A DNA stretch of 64,000 nucleotides from UBA2705 sp963977105. GTDB taxonomy: Bacteria > Pseudomonadota > Alphaproteobacteria > Micavibrionales > Micavibrionaceae. The notes below the pieces were generated by a model. The model saw only the letters and a list, made by a program, of their open reading frames with translations, ran no database searches and was not told the origin of the DNA. Numbering within the stretch: the first letter of the stretch is position 1; every line of letters starts with the position of its first letter. Made by a program: the position numbers and the translations under genes. The stretch is taken from positions 1,484,107 through 1,548,106 of the forward strand of contig CAXBNI010000001.1 in the NCBI GenBank assembly GCA_963977105.1. The letters run 5' to 3'. Shown here piece by piece: positions 51,674 through 61,491 of the stretch.

Positions 51674-53095
51674 TTATTTTCCACCGCTGCCACCGCCAAG
51701 AACTTTATAAAGATCCACTAAATTACTAAAGCGCGACCTTTCAAGCTCAATCGCGCTTTGCTCAAAGGCGTAGAGCTCGCGCTGTGCATCCAGCACATTG
51801 AGAAAACTATCAATACCTGACTTATAACGAGCATGTGATATATCATAAACGCTCTGCGCGGCCTCGACTAAACGGTATTGTGCATCAAGCTGCGCGGTTA
51901 ATGTTGCGCGGGCGGCCAGTTCATCGGCGACCTCACTGAAAGCAGTTTGTACGGTTTTTTCGTAAGTGACAATCGCTTGCTCCTTACGAATTTTGCTTAA
52001 GTCTAAATTCGCTTTGTTTTCCCCTGCTTTAAAGATCGGCAGGGTAATTTGTGGAATGAAGCTCCATGCACCAAAAGCCCCGCTGGCAAATAAGTTTGAC
52101 AGATCATCACTCGCAAAGCCGTAAGCCCCCGTCAGCGATATGCTTGGGAAAAATGCGGCGCGCGCTGCGCCAATATCCGCGTTACGCGCTAATAATGCAT
52201 ATTCAGCCTGGCGTACGTCAGGGCGCAGCGTCAAGACTTGCGCAGGAATACCCGCATTCAGGTTATCAGGCAGCACAAGGTCAGCCAGCACAGCTTCAGG
52301 GATAAGCGCATCGCTATAGGCTACCCCCATTAACAAGGTCAACGCATTTTTATTCTGCTGCACAAGCCGGCGATATTTAAACAAATTCACCCGCGCCATT
52401 TCAACGGCCGTTTGTGCACGTGCAACATCAGACCCTGTTGCAATGCCGCTATCACGCGACTGAGCAAGAATATCATATGTGCGCTGCTGCGCATCCAATG
52501 TTTGCTGTGTCAGGCTCAGTAATTTTTTGTTGGCAAGCAGCTGCAAATAAGCATTGACGGATTCCGCAATCAAGCTGTTTTGTACAACGCTACGCGCCGC
52601 TTCTGTGGCGAGATATTCATTCAGCGCCGCTTGGTTTTGGCTGCTTAGACGGCCGAATAAATCTAATTCATAAGACGCTATGCCTAAATTCGCACTGTAG
52701 GATTCTGATGTTGCGCCGCGCCCTGTCGCGCTGCTTTGATCAGATGTTTTAACATTACTAGCCCCTGCATTTGCATTCACAGCAGGCAGAATATCGGCGC
52801 GTTCAATGCGGTATAGCGCTCGCGCTTCTTTGATGTTTAATGCGGCGAGCTTTAAATCCTTATTATTTTCAAGGACGGTCTTCACAACTTGGCGCAAGGC
52901 AGGGTCCCTGTAAAATGCCTGCCACGACAAATTATGCGCGAGCGCTAAACTTGCTGCAGCGTCATAAGAAGCACTGTCGCTCCAGCTTATTGCGACGGGA
53001 GCATGGGGGCGCAAATAATCAGGCATCAAGCTACATGCCGACAGGCTTGTGCTGACACTTAATAATACAGCGATATTTAGAACTGATTTTCTCAT
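51674..53095 (-). CDS. Outer-membrane efflux lipoprotein of the second RND system
   Basis: The 473-aa protein has a lipobox LSAC near residue 21, then SLMPDYLRP. OEP repeats with VLTLRPDVRQAEYALLARNADIGAARAAFFPSISLT and DSFLNVLDAQRELYAFEQ are typical of OprM-like factors. Its start overlaps the pump stop by four bases (ATGA). A short Gly-rich end (GGGSGGK) is present. It completes the second tripartite system. Confidence 0.94.
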   Translation of the reverse strand: MRKSVLNIAVLLSVSTSLSACSLMPDYLRPHAPVAISWSDSASYDAAASLALAHNLSWQAFYRDPALRQVVKTVLENNKDLKLAALNIKEARALYRIERADILPAVNANAGASNVKTSDQSSATGRGATSESYSANLGIASYELDLFGRLSSQNQAALNEYLATEAARSVVQNSLIAESVNAYLQLLANKKLLSLTQQTLDAQQRTYDILAQSRDSGIATGSDVARAQTAVEMARVNLFKYRRLVQQNKNALTLLMGVAYSDALIPEAVLADLVLPDNLNAGIPAQVLTLRPDVRQAEYALLARNADIGAARAAFFPSISLTGAYGFASDDLSNLFASGAFGAWSFIPQITLPIFKAGENKANLDLSKIRKEQAIVTYEKTVQTAFSEVADELAARATLTAQLDAQYRLVEAAQSVYDISHARYKSGIDSFLNVLDAQRELYAFEQSAIELERSRFSNLVDLYKVLGGGSGGK

Positions 53096-56000
53096 GATGC
53101 GTCCCCTTGCGGTGGCTCTTTGTGGAAGATTTTTTCAACGGCGACATAAAACATCGGGACGAAGAAAATCGCCAAGAATGTTGCTGCTATCATACCGCCC
53201 ATTACGGCAATACCAATAGCATTTTGGCTCGCCGCCCCAGCGCCGCTTGCCAAAGCCATCGGCGTAACGCCAAGGATAAAAGCCATTGAGGTCATGATGA
53301 TCGGGCGGAAACGCAGACGCGCCGCCGTGGCAACTGCCTCCATAACGCTATGCCCTTCTTCTTTCAGCTCTTTGGCAAATTCGACAATCAAAATCGCGTT
53401 TTTGGCCGAGAGCCCGACCGTGGTCAGCAGCGCAACTTGGAAATACACATCATTAGACATGCCAAATATATTACTCGCTATCACTGTGCCCAAAATACCA
53501 AGCGGCACAACAAGCATCACAGCAAGCGGTACAGCCCAGCTTTCATAAAGCGCGGCAAGGCATAAGAAGACAATCAAAATCGACAGCGCATAAAGCGCAG
53601 GAGCCTGCGCACCGGCGGCGCGTTCTTCATATGATATACCGGACCACTCAACGCCGACACCATCAGGCAAACTTGCGACAATCTTGTCAATTTCATTCAT
53701 GCCATCACCTGTACTGACACCCTCAGCCACGCCGCCTTGAATGTTGACGGAGGCATTACCATTAAAGCGTTCTAGCTTTGGTGAGCCATACGTCCAGTTC
53801 GTCGTCGCAAAGGCATCGAAAGGTACCATTGCGCCTTTATTATTACGCACATACCAGTCATTCAAGTTCTTTGGCATCATGCGGCTATCTGTCGCGCCCT
53901 GCATATAAACCTTTTTGATACGGCCTTTATCGACAAAGTCATTCACATAGCTAGACCCCCACGCAATTTGCAATGTGCGGTTAATATCGCTTAGTGACAC
54001 GCCCATAGCCGCGGCTTTTTCGTTATCAATATCAATTTTGAATTGCGGTACGTCATTGAGACCATTGGGACGGACACCAACCAACAATGGGTTCTGCGCC
54101 GCAGCACCTAACAGCTGATTGCGCGCGCCCATTAAGGCGTCATGACCAAGGCCTGCACGATCAACAAGCTGAAAATCAAAACCAGACGCATTACCAAGCT
54201 CACGGATTGGCGGTGGAAAAAAAGCATAGGCACTGGCATCTTTAATCTTCATAAATGAGCCCATAGCCTGACCAGAAATCGCAAAGACACTTTCGTTCTC
54301 GCCCTTACGCTCTTCCCAGTCTTTCAGACCGACAAAGCCAAAGGCTGCATTTTGTGCAGAGCCCGCAAAACTAAAACCAACAACAGTAAATAAATGCTCG
54401 ACCTTTTCCTGCGCAAGCAAGTAATCCTCAACCTGTACAACAGATTCCAAAGTCCGTTCGGACGTTGATCCCGCGGGGGTGTTGACCATCATAAACAAGA
54501 ATCCTTGGTCTTCGTTTGGCAGGAATGATGTAGGTAAATTCATAAAACCGTACCCAAGGCCGCCAATCAGAACCAAATAGACAACGAAGAAGCGGATGAT
54601 ACGGCGGGCAATGTAACTTGTCGCGCGTTCATAGCCATTACGCGCCTTGTTAAACATGCGGTTAAATGCACCAAAGAAGCCCGTTTCTTTACGGCGCTTG
54701 CCGTCTTTTTCATGTTTTAATATCGTCGCACATAAAGACGGCGAAAGAATCAGCGCCACCGCGACGGAAAGCACCATCGCCGCGACAATCGTCACCGAGA
54801 ACTGCTTATAAATTGCACCTGCCGACCCACTGAAAAACGCCATTGGGATAAACACAGTTGATAACACAACCGCAATACCAATCAAGGCGCCGGTAATTTG
54901 GTCCATTGATTTACGTGTAGCTTCTTTCGGGGACAGGCCTTCTTCGCTCATGATCCGTTCGACATTTTCGACAACGACAATCGCGTCATCAACCAGCAAG
55001 CCAATCGCTAGCACCATCGCGAACATGGTGAGGGTATTGATCGTAAAGCCAAGCAAAGCAAGGATCGCGAATGTACCAAGTAAAACAACCGGCACCGCAA
55101 TCGTCGGGATCAAAGTTGCCCGTAGATTTTGTAAAAACAATAACATCACGAGAAAGACCAAAATAACGGCTTCGATCAAGGTATGGATCACCGATTCAAT
55201 TGATAATTCGACAAACGGCGTGGTGTCATACGGATAGATAACCTCAACGCCTTCTGGCAAGAACTCTTCTAATTCTGCCACGCGCTCTTTTACTAGGTCA
55301 GCGGTTTTCAAGGCGTTTGCGCCTGTTGCCAAGCTAATAGCGATACCGCTGGCAGGCTTGCGTTTATAACGCACAATCCGGTCATAGGATTCTGAGCCCA
55401 ATTCAACCTTTGCCACGTCTTTTAAGCGCAGCTGTGAGCCATCTTCATTAACACGCAGGATAATATTTTGAAAATCCTCTGCGGTTTGTAGGCGTGATTG
55501 CGCGGTGATGGTCGCATTAATTTGCTGCCCCTTCATTGCGGGCATGCCGCCAAGCTGACCTGCTGATACATCCGTATTTTGCACTTGAATGGCTGACTGC
55601 ACATCAATTGGCGTCATATTATAACTATATAGTTTTGCAGGGTCTAACCAGATACGCATCGCGTGCTGTGCACCAAATACAGTGACGCTACCAACCCCGT
55701 TTATACGTGAAAGCGAGTCCCTAAAATCAGAGACCAAAACATCACTTAAGTCACCTTGCGTATATTTATCGCTTTCAGAATACAGCCCGACGACAAGTAA
55801 AAATGTGTCATTTGATTTGGTCACCGTGACGCCAAGCTGCTGTACTTCCAGCGGCAATAAAGGCACCGCGCCCTGTACTTTATTTTGGGTTTGCACCTGT
55901 GCGATATCCGCATCGGCTTCCGGCTCAAATGTAAGGGTAATGCTCATTGTGCCGTCAGCGCTATTGGAGCTGAAATATCTTAAATTATCAATGCCGTTTA

Positions 56001-56205
56001 GGCGCTGCTCAATAACCTGCGTAACGGCATTTTCAACCGTTTTTGCCGACGCCCCCGGATAAGCTGCACTAATCGCCACTGTGGGCGGTGCGACTTTGGG
56101 GTATTGCTCAACCGGCAAAGAGCGAATAGCCAAAATACCTGCAAGCATTGTAATGATTGCAAGGACCCAAGCAAAGACGGGACGGTCAATAAAAAAGCGT
56201 GCCAT
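53092..56205 (-). CDS. AcrB/MexB-type RND multidrug transporter (HAE1)
   Basis: At 1,037 aa this has full HAE1 length. Motifs include FFIDRPVFAWVLAII at the start, YPKVAPPTV, the segment-4 relay GLLVDDAIVVVENVER with both aspartates, and a late LTTVGLSAKNAILIVEFA. It exchanges protons for hydrophobic drugs at the inner membrane. It lies between acrA-like and OprM-like genes and should be controlled by the TetR repressor at 57562 through the shared intergenic operator. Confidence 0.96.
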   Translation of the reverse strand: MARFFIDRPVFAWVLAIITMLAGILAIRSLPVEQYPKVAPPTVAISAAYPGASAKTVENAVTQVIEQRLNGIDNLRYFSSNSADGTMSITLTFEPEADADIAQVQTQNKVQGAVPLLPLEVQQLGVTVTKSNDTFLLVVGLYSESDKYTQGDLSDVLVSDFRDSLSRINGVGSVTVFGAQHAMRIWLDPAKLYSYNMTPIDVQSAIQVQNTDVSAGQLGGMPAMKGQQINATITAQSRLQTAEDFQNIILRVNEDGSQLRLKDVAKVELGSESYDRIVRYKRKPASGIAISLATGANALKTADLVKERVAELEEFLPEGVEVIYPYDTTPFVELSIESVIHTLIEAVILVFLVMLLFLQNLRATLIPTIAVPVVLLGTFAILALLGFTINTLTMFAMVLAIGLLVDDAIVVVENVERIMSEEGLSPKEATRKSMDQITGALIGIAVVLSTVFIPMAFFSGSAGAIYKQFSVTIVAAMVLSVAVALILSPSLCATILKHEKDGKRRKETGFFGAFNRMFNKARNGYERATSYIARRIIRFFVVYLVLIGGLGYGFMNLPTSFLPNEDQGFLFMMVNTPAGSTSERTLESVVQVEDYLLAQEKVEHLFTVVGFSFAGSAQNAAFGFVGLKDWEERKGENESVFAISGQAMGSFMKIKDASAYAFFPPPIRELGNASGFDFQLVDRAGLGHDALMGARNQLLGAAAQNPLLVGVRPNGLNDVPQFKIDIDNEKAAAMGVSLSDINRTLQIAWGSSYVNDFVDKGRIKKVYMQGATDSRMMPKNLNDWYVRNNKGAMVPFDAFATTNWTYGSPKLERFNGNASVNIQGGVAEGVSTGDGMNEIDKIVASLPDGVGVEWSGISYEERAAGAQAPALYALSILIVFLCLAALYESWAVPLAVMLVVPLGILGTVIASNIFGMSNDVYFQVALLTTVGLSAKNAILIVEFAKELKEEGHSVMEAVATAARLRFRPIIMTSMAFILGVTPMALASGAGAASQNAIGIAVMGGMIAATFLAIFFVPMFYVAVEKIFHKEPPQGDAS

Positions 56206-56264
56206 ATTGATTCTTTCTGTATACCCGCATCAGTTTTTTGCGCAGGGCTATATATTATAAATTC

Positions 56265-57434
56265 TTAATGTGCGCTGTTTTGCGCCCCAGTTTTAGCTAA
56301 CCATAGCGATGGCTCAACCTGTGCCCCTGCAGCTACTTTTTGATAACCCTCAACAATGATTGTATCGCCATCAGTTAAGCCTGCGCTAATAATCCAGCTA
56401 TCTTGGTAAGCCTCTTTCACTTCAATGGCGCGCGATTGTGCTTTATTATCGCCATCAACTACCCAGACGTTTAGCGTACCATCAGGGTTGCGGGTCGCGG
56501 CGCGCTGTGGAACAAGCAACGCATCAACGTCACCAATATTTAACGAGGCACGAACGAACAAGCCCGGCATCAATATATTATCAGGGTTTGGCACTCGGGC
56601 CCGTAATGTGATTGACCCTGTGGTTTCATCGATCGTTACTTCTGAGAATTTCAATGAGCCTTCATGCGGGTAGGCAAGCTGATGGTTATCGCCAAGCATT
56701 ACAGTCACGGCGATTTCTTCTTGACCCTCTAGGCGCATTTGCTGCAAGGCCATCGCCTCGCCGCTAGCTTGCTGCATATCAACATAGATCGGGTCAAGCT
56801 GCGTGATAACCGACATGGCCTGTTGCTGGTTGGCCGTGACAAGCGCACCTTCTGTAACCAATGAACGACCAATACGGCCTGAAATCGGCGCGTAAACTTT
56901 GGTGTAATCTAAATTCACTTGTGCAACATCAACAGCGGCTTGCGCCACAGCAACGCCTGCATTTGCTTGGTCAAGTTGCGCTTTTACATCGTCATATTCC
57001 TGACGGCTCACCGCATCAATTTTAACCAAATCTTTGTAACGTGATGTTCTCGCTTTTACAGATGCAATGTTAGAACGCGCACTATTTAAATCTGCCTGTG
57101 CACTGAGTAGCGCGGCCTCATAACGTGCATCATCAATCTGGTAGAGCTGCTGGCCTTTTTCTACGTTTGCGCCTTCTTCAAACAGGCGCTGCGTAATTAT
57201 GCCGTTCACCTGTGGGCGCACTTGTGATTGTCTAAACGCTGAAATGCGTCCAGGTAATGCGCGCGAAAGCGACACAGTTTGCGTCTTAAGCTGCATAACG
57301 CTTACGGCCTGTGCCCCTTGCCCGTGCACGGGCATCGCTGCCCCGCCGTCATCCGCTTTGGTTTCGACAAAATAATATGCAGCCGCCGCGGCGACTGCAA
57401 TGACAGCGATAACAATTAAAAAACGTTTATTCAT
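56265..57434 (-). CDS. AcrA/MexA-type periplasmic adaptor
   Basis: The 389-aa protein has an N-terminal signal or anchor (FLIVIAVIAVAAAAAYYFV), the lipoyl half-motifs (RPQVNGIITQRLFEEGANVEKGQQLYQID and YTKVYAPISGRIGRSLVTEGALV), a helical hairpin and a beta-barrel region (LMPGLFVRASL). It lacks a lipobox cysteine, so it is probably anchored by an uncleaved helix rather than lipid. It is the first gene of the second pump operon and is driven by the promoter at 57514-57542. Confidence 0.95.
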   Translation of the reverse strand: MNKRFLIVIAVIAVAAAAAYYFVETKADDGGAAMPVHGQGAQAVSVMQLKTQTVSLSRALPGRISAFRQSQVRPQVNGIITQRLFEEGANVEKGQQLYQIDDARYEAALLSAQADLNSARSNIASVKARTSRYKDLVKIDAVSRQEYDDVKAQLDQANAGVAVAQAAVDVAQVNLDYTKVYAPISGRIGRSLVTEGALVTANQQQAMSVITQLDPIYVDMQQASGEAMALQQMRLEGQEEIAVTVMLGDNHQLAYPHEGSLKFSEVTIDETTGSITLRARVPNPDNILMPGLFVRASLNIGDVDALLVPQRAATRNPDGTLNVWVVDGDNKAQSRAIEVKEAYQDSWIISAGLTDGDTIIVEGYQKVAAGAQVEPSLWLAKTGAQNSAH

Positions 57435-57513
57435 GGCTTGGCCTTTGTTTTCTTTAGTGTGAACGCGTTACGTAGGCAAAGCTGGACAAACTAAAAATTT
57501 AAGTCTATCATTA

Positions 57514-57542
57514 ATTATACATACACGGATGTATGTTGTCAA
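57514..57542 (-). promoter_or_regulatory. Promoter of the second RND operon with an embedded AcrR-like operator
   Basis: On the minus strand TTGACA (57542-57537) and TATAAT (57519-57514) are separated by exactly 17 bases, a perfect consensus pair. The spacer holds the inverted repeat ACATACA-CGGA-TGTATGT (57519-57536). The half-sites match those of the E. coli acrAB operator bound by AcrR. The divergently encoded TetR protein is the natural ligand, so the site probably represses the pump and may control its own gene too. Confidence 0.88.
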
Positions 57543-57561
57543 TGTTGCTGAGGAATAAAGT

Positions 57562-58185
57562 ATGCGCCGCACAAAAGAAGACGCACAAAAAACATATGAT
57601 GCCATATTAGATGCAGCTGTCGGCCACTTCTCACAGCGCGGAGTGGCAAACACGTCATTGGAAGACATTGCCGAAAGCGCCAATGTCACGCGCGGTGCTA
57701 TATATTGGCACTTCAAGAATAAAGGCGAGATTTTCGATTCTATTCATGAACGTTTTTATCAGCCGCTTTCCGCACTGTTGTTGGAAGACATAGAAAAAGG
57801 CGACAATGCCCCACTGCTGCAGCTGCATAATATCTGTGTAAAGTTACTCCTCGATTTTACTACCGATCAGAAAAAGCGCCAAGCTGCCGCATTGTTTATG
57901 CTTGGCTGCCATTATAGCGGTGACCTTGAACAATATTGGGACAAACACCGCAAAAAGAAAGAGGACAGCTTAAAAATCTTTTCTCGTTACTTTGAAAAAG
58001 CGAAACAGGATGGCAACTTGCCCGCCTCGGCCTCCCCTGAAATATTGACACTCTCCATTCGCTGCTATATGAAAGGCATCATTACAGAATACCTCAACGA
58101 TATTGAGGGTTTTGATTTAGAAAACAACGCTGAAAAGCTCATTAAGCAGTTTTTCAACTCATTTTTAGGCAAAGCAGCAGTATAA
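57562..58185 (+). CDS. TetR-family repressor, AcrR/TtgR-like
   Basis: The 207-aa protein has an N-terminal TetR HTH (ILDAAVGHFSQRGVANTSLEDIAESANVTRGAIYWHFKNK) close to AcrR and TtgR, then a ligand-binding helical domain with QLHNICVKLLLDF. It diverges from the acrA-like gene and should bind the palindrome at 57519-57536; drugs or solvents would release it. AGGA precedes the ATG. The PiT-like gene follows after three bases, so both are probably on one transcript. Confidence 0.94.
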   Translation: MRRTKEDAQKTYDAILDAAVGHFSQRGVANTSLEDIAESANVTRGAIYWHFKNKGEIFDSIHERFYQPLSALLLEDIEKGDNAPLLQLHNICVKLLLDFTTDQKKRQAAALFMLGCHYSGDLEQYWDKHRKKKEDSLKIFSRYFEKAKQDGNLPASASPEILTLSIRCYMKGIITEYLNDIEGFDLENNAEKLIKQFFNSFLGKAAV

Positions 58186-58188
58186 ACA

Positions 58189-59151
58189 ATGGATATTCAT
58201 AGCTTTTACGCATTAATCGGCTTTTTATTAGCCGCATATTCCGTTATTGGCAATGATTCCGTGCAAACTTTGGGCACGTTCATCGCATCGAATAGTAAAG
58301 TTTTCAAATGGTACTGGCTTTGGGCCGCAGCAAGCGCAGTATTAATTGCTACAATCGTTTATGGCTGGGTCATTAATGGCGGTGACATATCATATGGGCG
58401 GCTTAATAAAATCCCTCCCATAGAAATTCAATGGTATCACGCCGCCGCGCCCCTCGTATTGGTCGCATTGACCCGTTTTGGTATTCCCGTATCTACAACA
58501 TTTTTAGTCCTTTCTGTTTTTGCATCAACATTCGTTTTGGAAAAAATGCTAGTGAAGAGCATTGTTGGCTATGGTCTTTCTGCCGTTATTGCCTATGGGA
58601 TTTGGATGGTCGTATCGCGGCTTATGAATGAAAAGTTTAATAAGGTTAAGAAAGAGCACCGCGTGCGTTGGCGCATTATGCAGTGGTTTGCGACGGGATT
58701 TTTATGGTTTTCATGGCTATCGCATGACATGGCGAATATTGCGGTGTTTTTGCCGCGCGAACTCCCGCTCAGCCTTTTAATTGGCGTGATCGCCCTGTTG
58801 GTATTTTGGCTCGGCGTTATATTTTATACCCATGGCGGCAAAATACAGGGCGTGGTCTTAGAAAAATCAGGGACGCGTTTTACCCGATCCGCGACTATTA
58901 TTGACCTTGTTTACGCCTTTTTGCTTATCTATTTCAAGGAAATGAATGATATTCCGATGTCAACAACGTGGGTCTTTGTCGGCCTACTTACAGGGCGCGA
59001 GCTCGCCATCGCGACCACATACCGTAAAGAATATAAACTTGGCTATGTTTTCCCGCTTATCGGTAAAGACTTCCTCAAAATGATGGTCGGCCTTGGTATT
59101 TCCATTGCGCTGGTCATGGCGATACATTACGGCATTAACGGCGGCGAATAA
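58189..59151 (+). CDS. PiT-like phosphate/anion permease family protein
   Basis: The 320-aa protein has about nine hydrophobic segments and two inverted copies of the PiT signature: IGNDSVQTLGTFIASN with RFGIPVSTTFLVLSVF in the first half, and SHDMANIAVFLPR with MNDIPMSTTWVFVGLLTGRE in the second. PiT transporters have G-x-N-D-x-x-N-x-x-G-T and P-V/I-S-T-T-H; here the histidine after STT is replaced by Phe or Trp. It is a divergent member, and the substrate is uncertain. It lies in the same unit as the TetR gene and ends seven bases from the fghA stop (convergent). Confidence 0.72.
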   Translation: MDIHSFYALIGFLLAAYSVIGNDSVQTLGTFIASNSKVFKWYWLWAAASAVLIATIVYGWVINGGDISYGRLNKIPPIEIQWYHAAAPLVLVALTRFGIPVSTTFLVLSVFASTFVLEKMLVKSIVGYGLSAVIAYGIWMVVSRLMNEKFNKVKKEHRVRWRIMQWFATGFLWFSWLSHDMANIAVFLPRELPLSLLIGVIALLVFWLGVIFYTHGGKIQGVVLEKSGTRFTRSATIIDLVYAFLLIYFKEMNDIPMSTTWVFVGLLTGRELAIATTYRKEYKLGYVFPLIGKDFLKMMVGLGISIALVMAIHYGINGGE

Positions 59152-59158
59152 CGTCTTT

Positions 59159-59998
59159 TTAAGCTAATATCTTAGCATGGTGGGCGATATGGTCACCGAT
59201 AAAGCTTTGTATAAAGTAATAACTATGATCATAGCCCTCATGCAAGCGCAGCTTAAGGCTTTGCCCAGATTTTGCGCAGGCGGCTTCAAATAAATCTGGT
59301 TTGAGCTGCGTGGCGAGGAAATCATCACCAAGCCCTTGATCGATTAGAATTTCAGGGAAAGACGCGCGCCCATCGGCTTTTTCCATTAAAGCGCAGGCAT
59401 CATGTTTTTGCCATGTCACTTCATCCGCCCCTAAATAACCTTGAAACGCTTTCGCCCCCCACGGCACCTGCGAGGGTGCAACAATTGGCGATAACGCAGA
59501 TATAGACTTGAATAAAACGGGATATTTCAGGCCCAAAGTTAAAGCGCCATGCCCGCCCATAGAATGACCAAATATACCTTGGCGTTCTTTGCTAACAGGG
59601 AAATGCTTACAGATCAGCGCGTTCAGCTCTGCCGTGATGTAGCTTTCCATTTGATAATGCGCCGCCCACGGGCCCTGCGTCGCGTTAATATAAAACCCTG
59701 CGCCTTTGCCAAAATCATAGGCATCATCATCTGGCACATTATCCCCGCGCGGCGAAGTATCGGGCGCAATAATCGCAAGGCCCGCCTGCGCCGCGAAGCC
59801 GTAAGCGCCGCCTTTGGTCGTAAAGTTATCGTGAGTGCAGGTAAGGCCAGAAAGAAACGTCAAAAAAGGCACTGGCGCATCATCGCTTTGCGCGGGCAAA
59901 AAGACTGAAAACGTCATCGCGCAGCCTAAAACAACGCTGCGATGTTCATAAACACTCAGCGTGCCGCCATAGCATTTGTGGCTTTCAAGCTGTTTCAT
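59159..59998 (-). CDS. fghA: S-formylglutathione hydrolase
   Basis: The serine hydrolase splits S-formylglutathione into formate and glutathione in formaldehyde detoxification. The 279-aa sequence contains the typical PVPFLTFLSGLTCTHDNFTTKGG, ARRxAAQAGLAIIAPDTSPRG-type text (AGLAIIAPDTSPRGDNVPDD), the nucleophile motif GHSMGGHGALTLGLK, an Asp in LIDQGLGDDFL, and the catalytic His in GYDHSYYFI. It follows the alcohol dehydrogenase gene by two bases in the same operon. Confidence 0.96.
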   Translation of the reverse strand: MKQLESHKCYGGTLSVYEHRSVVLGCAMTFSVFLPAQSDDAPVPFLTFLSGLTCTHDNFTTKGGAYGFAAQAGLAIIAPDTSPRGDNVPDDDAYDFGKGAGFYINATQGPWAAHYQMESYITAELNALICKHFPVSKERQGIFGHSMGGHGALTLGLKYPVLFKSISALSPIVAPSQVPWGAKAFQGYLGADEVTWQKHDACALMEKADGRASFPEILIDQGLGDDFLATQLKPDLFEAACAKSGQSLKLRLHEGYDHSYYFIQSFIGDHIAHHAKILA

Positions 59999-60000
59999 GA

Positions 60001-61107
60001 TTAATAGACCACAACGCTGCGGATTGATTTACCCTCATGCATCAGGTCAAAGGCAGTATTAATTTCATCTAGCGGCATGGTGTGGGTGATCAGATCATCA
60101 ATATTGATTTTACCATCCATGTACCAATCAACAATTTTCGGCACATCTGTGCGCCCGCGTGCCCCGCCAAAGGCAGAGCCGCGCCACACGCGACCTGTGA
60201 CAAGCTGAAATGGGCGGGTCGAAATTTCTTGCCCTGCGCCGGCAACGCCAATGATAAGGCTTTCGCCCCAGCCCTTATGGCAGCATTCCAAAGCTTGGCG
60301 CATCACATCAACATTACCAATACATTCAAATGAATAATCAACGCCGCCGCTGGTCAGATCACAAATCGCTTCGACCACATTATCAACCTCATTGGGGTTA
60401 ATAAAATCTGTCATGCCGAATTTCTTTGCGAGCTCAACTTTTGAAGGGTTAAGATCAATGCCAATTATGCGTGAGGCGCCGACCATTTTTGCACCTTGAA
60501 TAACGTTCAGGCCAATGCCGCCAAGACCAAAGACTGCGACCGTTGAACCAGGCTCAACCTTCGCATCAAAAACAACCGCGCCAAGCCCAGTTGTTACGCC
60601 GCAGCCGATATAACAGACCTTTTCAAAAGGCGCATCTTTACGGATTTTTGCCACAGCGATTTCAGGCATGACGGTAAAGTTTGAAAACGTCGAACAGCCC
60701 ATATAATGCAAAATATCTTTGCCACCGATAGAAAAGCGGCTCGTGCCATCAGGCATTACACCTTGCCCTTGCGTTGTGCGGATCGATTGGCATAGGTTCG
60801 TTTTTGGGTTTAAACAGAAATCACATTCACGGCATTCAGGCGTATAAAGGGGAATCACATGGTCGCCGACTTTTACCGACGTTACACCCGCACCAATTTC
60901 ACGGACAATCCCCGCGCCCTCATGGCCAAGTATCGCAGGAAACGCACCCTCTGGGTCGTCTCCGGAAAGCGTAAACGCATCCGTATGGCAGACACCTGTC
61001 GCCATGTTTTCAACCAAGACCTCGCCAGCCTTTGGGCCGTCTAAATCAACAGTTTCGATAACGAGAGGTTCTCCCGCTTTATAAGCAACGGCTGCGCGTG
61101 TTTTCAT
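60001..61107 (-). CDS. adhC: S-(hydroxymethyl)glutathione dehydrogenase (class III alcohol dehydrogenase)
   Basis: This zinc enzyme oxidises S-hydroxymethylglutathione to S-formylglutathione. The 368-aa protein shows catalytic zinc ligands in GVCHTDAFTLSG and GHEGAGIV, the structural zinc cysteines CRECDFCLNPKTNLC, CGVTTGLGAV, and the NAD motif VFGLGGIGLNVIQGAK with the acidic IGIDLNPSK. The fghA gene follows at once, completing the glutathione-dependent formaldehyde route. The start at ATG 61107 (MKTRAAVAYKAGEPL) is that of the family. Confidence 0.97.
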   Translation of the reverse strand: MKTRAAVAYKAGEPLVIETVDLDGPKAGEVLVENMATGVCHTDAFTLSGDDPEGAFPAILGHEGAGIVREIGAGVTSVKVGDHVIPLYTPECRECDFCLNPKTNLCQSIRTTQGQGVMPDGTSRFSIGGKDILHYMGCSTFSNFTVMPEIAVAKIRKDAPFEKVCYIGCGVTTGLGAVVFDAKVEPGSTVAVFGLGGIGLNVIQGAKMVGASRIIGIDLNPSKVELAKKFGMTDFINPNEVDNVVEAICDLTSGGVDYSFECIGNVDVMRQALECCHKGWGESLIIGVAGAGQEISTRPFQLVTGRVWRGSAFGGARGRTDVPKIVDWYMDGKINIDDLITHTMPLDEINTAFDLMHEGKSIRSVVVY

Positions 61108-61491
61108 GGCTATATCTATCCTTTATCAATCTGAGGCCCTCTGAGGCGGTCAGCATTTTTTCTTTTACATCTATATGTCATTTTCTGCATTCATGCCAGA
61201 GCTTTGGTGTATAAGCCTTATTATATCGAAGGGTAAAAGCGCCTTGTTCAACTCATGGTTTTAAGCCTAAAACAGCCCGAAACCTATCCTTTTGCATAAT
61301 CTTTATGGACTCAATAGCTATGTACGTTCTGACTCCACATAATATGGCTACAAAAGCCTACAAACACAGGGCTTCAGAGGTGCTCCTCATCTGAAAAAAC
61401 GCAGATAAAGCAGATGAATACGCGCTGAACTTATTTTGGCAAGGTTTCGTTAACACCCCCTAAGTATAATGGTGTGGTAAGGGAGATTCAT
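61108..61491. other. Intergenic region between adhC and the RTX-repeat gene
   Basis: This 384-base gap separates two divergent genes. It should contain the adhC promoter and that of the RTX protein, but I saw no operator, terminator or small frame worth naming. GGGAG lies six bases before the ATG at 61492. Confidence 0.5.
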
